A DNA stretch of 8,244 nucleotides from an uncultured Lachnospiraceae bacterium (lineage in GTDB: Bacteria > Bacillota > Clostridia > Lachnospirales > Lachnospiraceae): NCBI GenBank assembly GCA_910586095.1, contig CAJUHQ010000147.1:1-8244 (forward strand), in the 5' to 3' direction. The first letter of the stretch is position 1. Each line of letters begins with the position of its first letter. The translations under genes and the position numbers were made by a program. Below the pieces are notes generated by a model. It had not been told where the DNA came from and did no database searches. It saw nothing but the letters and a program-made list of their open reading frames with translations. Positions 1-6,100 of this stretch are shown here, one piece after another.

Positions 1-20
1 TCTGCCTGCTTTTGCAGGCA
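1..20 (+). terminator. Terminator-like GC hairpin at the left edge
   Basis: TGCCTGC (3-9) pairs perfectly with GCAGGCA (14-20) around a TTTT loop, followed by TTTAAAT. The stem is GC-rich and short, as in a Rho-independent terminator for a gene lying left of the window, but the T-run is only three bases. The same hairpin, with a TTTG loop, recurs at 8223-8238. It may therefore be one module of a dispersed intergenic repeat rather than, or as well as, a terminator. Confidence 0.45.
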
Positions 21-24
21 TTTA

Positions 25-68
25 AATCAAGATGGGTGAAATTTTATATTTCACATTGATCCTCCCAT
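25..68 (+). repeat. Intergenic hairpin repeat, left copy
   Basis: GTGAAAT (36-42) pairs with ATTTCAC (48-54) around a 5-nt loop. ATGGG (32-36) and CCCAT (64-68) could close an outer stem, leaving a one-sided bulge. The right edge of the window (8184-8221) has a relative with the same order of parts: GATGG, TGAAAT, loop, ATTTCACATT, a CTCC stretch and CCAT. The loop differs in sequence and size while both stems are kept, which suggests the fold matters. No coding potential is seen. Confidence 0.6.
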
Positions 69-143
69 AATTTCCTATCTATATAACATATCATTTTTTA
101 CATACACATATTTTCCTGTTTATTGCATTATTCTTAGCATTAC

Positions 144-167
144 ATATGTAGCAAAATATATAGGCTG
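144..167 (+). repeat. Short intergenic word shared with 3040-3063
   Basis: A word starting ATATGTAGCAAAA, running through ATATA and ending GCTG occurs here and again, almost unchanged, at 3040-3063 downstream of the thioesterase gene. Both copies are intergenic and in the same orientation. It may be the remnant of a dispersed repeat; AT-rich chance similarity cannot be excluded. Confidence 0.3.
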
Positions 168-256
168 AATTATTACTCATTCATACTATCATACGACTTG
201 CAATTGTTCAAGCAAATTTATTAGAGGCACATGTTACTATTCAGCCATACCCATTC

Positions 257-313
257 ATAAGTTGTCGGATTGTACCATCTGACAATTCATTTTGGCTATT
301 TCCGACAACTTAT
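257..313 (+). repeat. 13-bp perfect inverted repeat with a competing inner pairing
   Basis: ATAAGTTGTCGGA (257-269) is exactly complementary to TCCGACAACTTAT (301-313), with a 31-nt loop. Within the loop, TCTGACAA (278-285) can also pair with TTGTCGGA (262-269), using one G-T pair and an 8-nt loop. One left arm thus has two alternative partners, TCTGACAA and TCCGACAA, which are near-identical direct repeats. That gives two mutually exclusive folds. Confidence 0.6.
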
Positions 314-336
314 TTCATGTCAGGCGTCCGCCCTAT

Positions 337-401
337 AAAATCGAATATACAAAATGCCTTATGCGAGCAAGCTCCCAATAGCATTTTGTATATTCAATTT
401 T
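337..401 (+). repeat. 21-bp inverted repeat with one mismatch
   Basis: GAATATACAAAATGC (343-357) is perfectly complementary to GCATTTTGTATATTC (381-395). After one C/A mismatch (342/396) the stem continues as AAAAT/ATTTT (337-341/397-401). The 23-nt loop contains a small GAGC-AA-GCTC palindrome (365-374). The stem is long and symmetric, as in mobile palindromic elements, and no T-run follows directly. Confidence 0.65.
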
Positions 402-414
402 GCATGGCTGAACT

Positions 415-451
415 GTTACAGGCACATAATTAATTGCCTGTAACGATTTTT
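415..451 (+). terminator. Rho-independent terminator candidate
   Basis: GTTACAGGCA (415-424) and TGCCTGTAAC (435-444) form a perfect 10-bp stem with a 10-nt loop, followed by GA and TTTTT (447-451), then further T-rich sequence. It reads on the plus strand, about 50 bases before the 502 gene. It would end any transcript entering from the left, including one spanning the 221-444 block. If the 502 gene's promoter lies upstream of it, it could instead act as an attenuator. Confidence 0.6.
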
Positions 452-483
452 ATAATTTTTCATATTTTTATAATATATCAAAT

Positions 484-501
484 AAGGAGCATGATTTTAT
501 T
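484..501 (+). promoter_or_regulatory. Ribosome site with long spacing for the 502 gene
   Basis: AAGGAG (484-489) lies 12 nt before the ATG at 502, longer than usual. A closer ATG at 491 is only 1 nt from the AAGGAG; it is out of frame and stops after nine codons (TAA at 518-520), so it is not a credible start. The ligase gene on the other strand has a very similar arrangement: AAAGGAGCAT, then 13 nt to its ATG. Long spacing therefore seems to be a habit of this genome rather than a mis-called start. Confidence 0.6.
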
Positions 502-2316
502 ATGGCTATTGGCTATTTAATCATACAAGCACGAACTGCGCATGATGCGGTTCCTTTGCGCAATGTACAGATTTATATTTTGGATAATCATAACAACAAA
601 GTCTATGAACTAAAAACAAATGAAAATGGAGAAACGCCTAAGGTTCCTCTCGAAACAATGGACAGACGTTTCTCTCAGAATCCCTATTTTTCCGAAATTC
701 CTTATATCAGTTACAATGTTCATGCCCAGCTTTCTGGTTTTAATACCTTATATATTTCAGATATTCCAATATTTGATGGAGAAACAGCTATTCTTCCTCT
801 TGCTCTTGTACCTATGCAGGAATTGCAGCGCATCCCAGAAATAACAGAAATTTCTGTTGGTGAACCCGCAGTTGCCATGACACAGGGACGTCAACAGCAA
901 GGAACAGTCACACCTGTGCGTATTTTGCGTCAGGTCGTTATCCCAGATCCAATTACAGTACATCTTGGGACACCAACATCTTCTGCTACTAATGTACAGG
1001 TATCTTTTCCCGATTATGTAAAAAACGTTGCTAGCAGCGAGATTTATCCTACGTGGCCCACTTCCTCCTTGACAGCAAATATTTATGCTATCATTACATT
1101 TGCATTGAATCGTGTGTATACCGAATGGTATAGAAGTCGCGGTTACAATTTTGATATTACAAATAGTACAGCTTATGACCAATACTTTGTGTATGGAAGA
1201 CCTATTTATGATTCAATCAGTCAAATTGTAGATCGAATCTTCAATGAATATGTTCGCAGACAGGGGCAAAATGTCCCCTATTTTACCTCCTTTTGCAATG
1301 GAACCACCGCCACTTGTCAGGGATTGTCCCAATGGGGAACTGTTACTTTGGCAAACCAAGGGCTCTCTCCCTTACAAATTCTTCGCTCCTACTATCCTAA
1401 GGATATAGAAATTGCTCAAACAGATGTTAAAACGGGTATTCTTTCTTCCTATTCAGGAACACCCCTAAAAGTAGGAAGTACAGGATTAGATGTACAGACT
1501 GTTCAAACATACCTGACTAGAATACGCAAAAATTATCCAGCGATTCCCTCTATCACCGATCCAGCAGGTGTTTTTCAGGATAGTACGAAGGCAGCAGTAA
1601 CCTCATTCCAGAGAATCTTTAACTTGGCTGCGGATGGTATTGTAGGAAAGGCTACATGGTATAAAATCTCTAGTCTGTATACTGCGGTGACAAGACTTGC
1701 AGAACTAGACAGTGAAGGTATCGCACTAGGCATAGGAACAGTTCCTCCAAGTACTATACTGCGTCAAGGTTCTAAAGGACCCGATGTCATTACACTGCAA
1801 TATCTGCTTAATGTTATTTCTGAATATTATCCTACTATTCCAGGTCCTATACAAGATGGCATCTTTGGAAGTGGAACTTTACAATCCGTGATTGCTTTCC
1901 AACAAACTGTACACCTTACACCCGATGGCATTGTAGGACCTCAAACCTGGAATAAACTCTATGAACTCTATCAAGGTATTGAAAACAATCTTCCTTCACA
2001 GGGCACTGGAGATAACAATATAGAATATATTGTACGATCTGGCGATTCTCTTTGGGCAATCGCTCAAAGATATCATACCACTGTCGATGCAATTAAACGT
2101 CTAAATGGACTGACAAGTGATTTGCTCCAAATTGGTCAAGTATTAAAAATTCCTATTTTGGCAAATACTACGATTCAATACATTGTCCAACCAGGTGATT
2201 CTCTTTGGGCGATTGCAAAAAAATATGGTACAACAGTGGATGAGATCAAACGAACAAATGGATTGACAAGTGATTTGCTCCAGATTGGTCAAATATTGCA
2301 AATTCCACAATCATAA
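502..2316 (+). CDS. SpoIID-like / peptidoglycan-binding / LysM spore or cell-wall protein
   Basis: A 604-aa modular protein. Residues 1-105 resemble a carboxypeptidase-regulatory-like beta domain. Residues about 165-305 are SpoIID-like: YVKNVASSE with Glu180, the expected lytic transglycosylase acid, then WP, and a C-terminal GLSQWGT (274-280) with YYPKDIEI (297-304). Two PG_binding_1 domains follow (about 321-392 and 418-489; both have DGIVG), then two LysM repeats (508-551 and 559-602) with SGDSLWAIA or PGDSLWAIA. SpoIID family enzymes cut glycan strands during engulfment; LysM and PG_binding_1 bind peptidoglycan. No signal peptide or membrane segment is visible, so the protein may act inside the mother cell on cortex or coat, as SafA- or SpoVID-type LysM proteins do (inference). 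The usual SpoIID Cys/His motif is replaced (see findings), so catalysis is not certain. The start follows AAGGAG at 484-489. No terminator is obvious downstream. Domain calls are firm; the exact role is not. Confidence 0.88.
   Translation: MAIGYLIIQARTAHDAVPLRNVQIYILDNHNNKVYELKTNENGETPKVPLETMDRRFSQNPYFSEIPYISYNVHAQLSGFNTLYISDIPIFDGETAILPLALVPMQELQRIPEITEISVGEPAVAMTQGRQQQGTVTPVRILRQVVIPDPITVHLGTPTSSATNVQVSFPDYVKNVASSEIYPTWPTSSLTANIYAIITFALNRVYTEWYRSRGYNFDITNSTAYDQYFVYGRPIYDSISQIVDRIFNEYVRRQGQNVPYFTSFCNGTTATCQGLSQWGTVTLANQGLSPLQILRSYYPKDIEIAQTDVKTGILSSYSGTPLKVGSTGLDVQTVQTYLTRIRKNYPAIPSITDPAGVFQDSTKAAVTSFQRIFNLAADGIVGKATWYKISSLYTAVTRLAELDSEGIALGIGTVPPSTILRQGSKGPDVITLQYLLNVISEYYPTIPGPIQDGIFGSGTLQSVIAFQQTVHLTPDGIVGPQTWNKLYELYQGIENNLPSQGTGDNNIEYIVRSGDSLWAIAQRYHTTVDAIKRLNGLTSDLLQIGQVLKIPILANTTIQYIVQPGDSLWAIAKKYGTTVDEIKRTNGLTSDLLQIGQILQIPQS
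2026..2307 (+). repeat. Tandem LysM duplication inside the 502 gene
   Basis: The two LysM units repeat with a 153-nt (51-codon) period. The segment 2104-2154 matches 2257-2307 at about 45 of 51 bases by eye, including the shared string GACAAGTGATTTGCTCCA. Third-position differences are few, which points to a recent duplication or gene conversion. It is a possible site for repeat expansion or loss between strains. Confidence 0.75.
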
Positions 2317-2370
2317 AAATAGTGATTTATAAACATATAAAAAACGATTGGGACTCATATGAATTGTTAT

Positions 2371-2399
2371 TTGCATTATACACCCCCCTATGCTATACT
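2371..2399 (+). promoter_or_regulatory. SigA-type promoter with extended -10 for the thioesterase gene
   Basis: TTGCAT (2371-2376, 3 of 6 to TTGACA) is followed by a 17-bp spacer and TATACT (2394-2399, 5 of 6 to TATAAT), with TGC directly upstream giving an extended TGn -10. The spacer contains a run of six Cs. Transcription should start near 2406, giving a 5' leader of about 120 nt before the ATG at 2529. Confidence 0.65.
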
Positions 2400-2426
2400 G
2401 TCATAGAGATGTAAGAGCAATATGTA

Positions 2427-2440
2427 ACTGTATATACAGT
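2427..2440 (+). promoter_or_regulatory. Perfect 14-bp palindrome, operator candidate
   Basis: ACTGTATATACAGT is perfectly self-complementary. ATGT (2423-2426, with one extra A) and ACAT (2441-2444) extend the symmetry. It lies about 20-35 bp past the predicted start of transcription, a typical repressor position. It looks like the E. coli SOS box (CTGT-N8-ACAG) but has only four central bases, so LexA is not supported. The regulator is unknown. Confidence 0.45.
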
Positions 2441-2442
2441 AC

Positions 2443-2508
2443 ATGTTTCATTCGCAAGAATTTGGCAATTATATGGAACAATGCGAACGTTGTTCGCGAT
2501 GCTGTTGA
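2443..2508 (+). CDS. Possible 21-codon Cys-rich leader peptide
   Basis: An ATG at 2443 opens a 21-codon frame ending TGA at 2506-2508, within the leader of the thioesterase gene. Its last eight residues are CERCSRCC: four Cys and two Arg codons in a row of eight. The end of the frame overlaps two hairpins (2483-2497 and 2501-2512) just before the thioesterase ribosome site, the layout expected of a leader peptide controlling a downstream gene or of a small metal- or thiol-binding peptide. Against it, no good ribosome site precedes the ATG, and a frame this short arises easily by chance. Confidence 0.2.
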   Translation: MFHSQEFGNYMEQCERCSRCC

Positions 2509-2512
2509 CAGC
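2451..2512 (+). promoter_or_regulatory. Leader hairpins with alternative pairing before the thioesterase start
   Basis: GCGAAC (2483-2488) pairs with GTTCGC (2492-2497) over a 3-nt loop. GCTGT (2501-2505) pairs with ACAGC (2508-2512), ending one base before AGGGGGA (2513-2519), the ribosome site. TTCGCA (2451-2456) can instead take TGCGAA (2482-2487), breaking the first hairpin. This may control ribosome access or transcript elongation. No known riboswitch family was recognised. Confidence 0.4.
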
Positions 2513-2528
2513 AGGGGGATTAGATTGA

Positions 2529-2972
2529 ATGAAATATGATGAGATTAGGAACCATTTTTATGGTACGCTTGGTTTTATACAACTTTTAAATATGAAAATT
2601 ACTGAGATTTCAAAGGGATATTGTAAAGGCGAAATGCCTCTTCGACCTGAAATTTTAAACCCTCTTGGAACTGTTCATGGCGGTTGTACATTTGCATTAG
2701 CAGATACAATAGGCGGTTGTGCTGCTCTAACGCATGGTGGCAGTGTAGTGACAGTTGACAGCAGCATACATTATTTAACACCTGCCTGCAATACAGAAAA
2801 ACTGATTGCAGAAGCTAAGGAAATTAAATATGGTTCCAAAATTGCTGTATATGAAGTCAATATCTATAAAAATGATGGCACTATTGTAGCAACATCTACA
2901 CAATCCTATTTTATTGTGTCAAATAATAAGCCAAAAAGTAATTGCGATTCAAATAATAGCGAAGACGCTTAA
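2529..2972 (+). CDS. PaaI-family hotdog acyl-CoA thioesterase
   Basis: A 147-aa protein of typical single-hotdog length. The signature runs NPLGTVHGGCTFALADT: Asn44, Gly47, His50-Gly51-Gly52 and Asp59, where Asp59 matches the catalytic acid of PaaI-type enzymes. The SSIHYLTPA strand follows (78-86), and the core ends near residue 130; the last 17 residues are a polar tail (SNNKPKSN...). The family hydrolyses acyl- or aryl-CoA thioesters in the cytoplasm, often clearing dead-end phenylacetyl-CoA-type products; the true substrate here is unknown. The ATG is preceded by an in-frame TGA (2526-2528), so no longer start exists, and AGGGGGA lies about 9 nt upstream. It has its own promoter and leader. 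It converges on the sensor kinase, and a phenylacetate-CoA ligase lies beyond that, suggesting (not proving) shared CoA-ester metabolism. Confidence 0.88.
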   Translation: MKYDEIRNHFYGTLGFIQLLNMKITEISKGYCKGEMPLRPEILNPLGTVHGGCTFALADTIGGCAALTHGGSVVTVDSSIHYLTPACNTEKLIAEAKEIKYGSKIAVYEVNIYKNDGTIVATSTQSYFIVSNNKPKSNCDSNNSEDA

Positions 2973-3039
2973 CGAGTATGCTGACTATCTAGAAAAAAGA
3001 GTAATCTGCACAAACGTTTATGATTGATCCTACAATTTT

Positions 3040-3063
3040 ATATGTAGCAAAAATATATGCTGG
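3040..3063 (+). repeat. Second copy of the short intergenic word
   Basis: Near-identical to 144-167 in the same orientation: ATATGTAGCAAAA, then ATATAT and GCTG. It lies between the thioesterase stop and the shared terminator. Its role is unknown. Confidence 0.3.
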
Positions 3064-3076
3064 TCACAGGAAACTC

Positions 3077-3137
3077 AAAGAGCTGCCGTACCTATGATTT
3101 TTTAATCATTTTTATCATTGATACGACAGCTCTTTTT
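3077..3137 (+). terminator. Hairpin terminator between convergent genes
   Basis: AAAGAGCTG-C-CGTA (3077-3090) pairs with TACG-A-CAGCTCTTT (3122-3135): a 13-pair stem with one mismatch, and a smaller inner hairpin ATGATT/AATCAT (3094-3099/3104-3109). On the plus strand it is followed by a T-run (3133-3137), so it should end the thioesterase transcript. On the minus strand the stem begins directly after the kinase stop codon, but the T-run there is short and broken (TTTGAGTTT), so termination in that direction is probably weaker. Confidence 0.75.
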
Positions 3138-6100
3138 AGTTCAAAAATTTATTTAGCACAGCAATAAATACATCAATATTAATTGGTTTAGCAATATGAG
3201 CGCTCATCCCGTTCTTTAAAGCGGCTTCTTTATCTTCCTCCATTGCATTGGCTGTCATGGCAATAATCGGCAAATTTTTTATATCCATTCGAGGCATAGC
3301 TCGAATAGTTCTAGTTGCTTCATAACCATCCATAATGGGCATCTGTACATCCATTAAAATTGCATCGTAATAGTTCTCTTCAGCTTTTTTCATCATATCC
3401 ACCGCATCTGTTCCATCGGGAGCAGTCTCTACAACGAATCCAGTCTCTACTAAAATCTCCTCTGCAATTTCGCGGTTTAGTTCATTGTCCTCTACAAGCA
3501 AAATGCGTTTTCCACTGAAATCTGCCAATGTCCACGAAGCTGCTTCGTCTTCTTTTTCAATCAGTTGGTTTGCGGCAAGGAGTGCATATTTTAAATCAGA
3601 CATAAAGAGCGGTTTTGCGCAAAATGCCGTGATTCCCGCAGATTTTGCCTCCTCTTCAACATCTGTCCAATCATAAGCAGTCAATATAATAATAGGTACT
3701 TCTGGTCCTACCGCTTGCCGAATTCTTCTGGCGGTTTCGATTCCGCTCATTTCTGGCATTTGCCAATCTAAAATATATGTATGATAGGAATCGCCCTCAT
3801 CATAAGCACTCTTTGCGCGATATACGGCTTCTCTACCCGAAGTAGTCCACTCACAACGCATACCAATCTTTTTGAGCATTTTATCAACACTATTGCAAAC
3901 ATCAAAATCATCATCTACCACTAAGGCACGTAAACCATCTAATTCCTTAATCTGTTCCGCGTTGCTTTCGATATTCTGCAATTTCAAACTAAGTTCTACA
4001 GTAAATTCACTTCCCTTTCCCTTCTCACTCTGAACGGAAATTGTACCTCCCATCATTTCCACAATGTTCTTTGTGATTGCCATTCCAAGACCAGTTCCTT
4101 GAATCCCTGTTTTGGTGGTGCTAGTTTCTCGCTCAAATGGCTCAAAAATATGCTCTACAAACTCTGCGGTCATGCCAATACCATTATCTTTGATAATAAA
4201 AATATAATCGCCATATCCACGTCGATACGTAGTCTTTTGCATAATTCGGAAACTAATTGTTCCTCCAGCAGGAGTATATTTTACTGCGTTACTCATCAGA
4301 TTGACAAATACCTGATTCAATTTTAATGCGTCTGCTATAACATGCTCATTGACAATATCAAAAGTATCAATAAACAATTCTAGTTGCTTTGCTTTCACTT
4401 GTGGTTGGATAATATTAACTAAGTTATGCATTAGCTCAGAAATATTGCAATCCTGCTCTTTGATCTGAACCTTACCACTCTCGATTCGGCTCATATCAAG
4501 AATATCATTAATCAAACTTAACAAATGATTGCTCGATGAAAGAACCTTTTGAAGACAATCCTTTACTTGATCTTTGTTGTCAATATGGCTAACTGCAATT
4601 GTTGTAAAACCAATGATTGCATTCATGGGAGTACGAATATCATGTGACATATTGGATAGGAACGTGGTTTTGGCCTTATTGGCATGTTGTGCCTGCATTA
4701 AAGCTTCTTTCAATGCTAACGTCTGTTCCTTTTGTTTCTTAACTTGTTCTGTGATATTTTTAATCACTACCATTACCATAATGTCTTGTGTATCATCATC
4801 TTGTGTCATCAAAAATGATTGGCGGGCGCAAATTTTCTCTCTTGTTGGCAATTCATACCAATATTCAGTATTGACTTCCGTAATGCCCTGGGCAAAACAT
4901 TCTTTTAAGTATTCAAGGTCAACGGCTGCACTATATTCCTCTAAAGATTCCTCTGTGACAAACCGTTTCCATCGTTCAAACCATTCAGAGGCTTTACAGG
5001 GGACTTCTAACCCAATCCCCTTTAACATATATTCCTTCTGTCCGTCTACCTGTCGAACAATTTCCTGCTCTATCAAATCATGAGTTAAGTTAAAATCATA
5101 GGTACAAATTGCATTGGATGTAATAGCGATTCGATACTGTCTTTCTTTTCGGTTTGCACGAGAAATTTCTGCCTGAATACGCAATTCTTTTTCTTTGATA
5201 TCTGTAATATTTTGACGCAAAAAGAGCACTTTACTCGCTTTGTCATTTTGCTTTTCTAGACACACAATACTCAAATGTTCCCATTCAGCCTTTCCATTTC
5301 CTTTTACATAATATTCGTATCGCACATCATTTCCATTTTTCTTTAACTCCTCAATAATCATATCTCTTTCAAAAAGCTCTGCGAACTTTTCACGATCACT
5401 TTCTCTTACTAATGCAGAACACTGATATGTGACAAAATCATCATAATTGCCGCTAATTGGGAAATCCTCTTGTTCTGGCTTTGTTCCAGATAAATATTTG
5501 TATGTATTTGTCTCAAAATCAGCCATAATGAAACGAGAAAAAAGTGTATTGACTCCTTCTATTACATATCCCATCTCCTGATTTTCTCGTTTTAGCAGGA
5601 TCTTTTCTTTCCTTGCCTGTAATAACAATGCAAGAATATAGAAAATAAACAGAATAATCAACATGACTTCCAACATGATGCCTGTGCGATTTGCATTTCT
5701 TATCATCGTGCGAGTGACATTTTCTGGAAACATCTGTACTAAAACATAATTACTTCCCTGTGGATGAACAACACAAATATTGTCTGTTGTATCAACAGCA
5801 TCACACAAATAAGCCCCCTCACCTTTATCTAGAAAGATGTTTCTAACCTCCTCTACCTGTGATCCCTCAATTATTCCATTTTTTTCTAATAATTCAATTA
5901 GATTTCCATCATAGTCTTGTCTGGCATTAGAACTTGCAATAATCATCCCTTCTGTGGTGCAAAGAAATACATCGGCACTTTCACCAAAATAAGTAGTAGT
6001 CAATGCTTCACGCAGATAATTTTCTGCTGAGTACACGCCCTGAAGCACTCCTATAATATCGCCATGATAGAGAATCGGTACATAAAAACTAACTGTCTTT

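Larger units (their letters stand above)
221..451 (+). other. Nested inverted-repeat block ending in a terminator hairpin
   Basis: This gene-free stretch holds three consecutive hairpins (257-313, 337-401 and 415-444). The first two are also enclosed by an outer inverted repeat: TTCAGCCAT (240-248) is exactly complementary to ATGGCTGAA (404-412). Further out, TTAGAGGCA (221-229) matches TGCCTGTAA (435-443) with one mismatch, in competition with the last hairpin. As RNA this could fold into a multi-branched structure closed by a long-range stem and ending at a hairpin with a T-run. As DNA it resembles a small non-autonomous palindromic element. I found no convincing promoter for a separate transcript and no match to a riboswitch family I know. 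It could be a structured ncRNA, a 5' element of the 502 gene, or a MITE-like insertion. Confidence 0.5.

Noticed and set aside
182..189. SigE-like -10 (CATACTAT) before the nested hairpin block
   Set aside because: Close to the SigE -10 pattern, but no matching -35 lies at the right distance, so a promoter is not supported.
491..520. Nine-codon frame overlapping the start of the 502 gene
   Set aside because: Its ATG is only 1 nt from AAGGAG, too close for initiation; more likely a by-product of the long spacer.
757..1182. 141-codon minus-strand frame inside the SpoIID-like gene
   Set aside because: It overlaps a well-supported gene with recognisable domains, is Cys/Ile-rich in shadow-frame fashion and shows no family motif or ribosome site.
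2427..2440. LexA/SOS box reading of the 14-bp palindrome
   Set aside because: The E. coli box needs eight bases between CTGT and ACAG; only four are present, and Firmicutes LexA uses a different site.
4574..5083. 169-codon plus-strand frame opposite the sensor kinase
   Set aside because: It lies antisense to the PAS and H-box region of the kinase; Cys/Ser-rich composition and no motif indicate a shadow frame.
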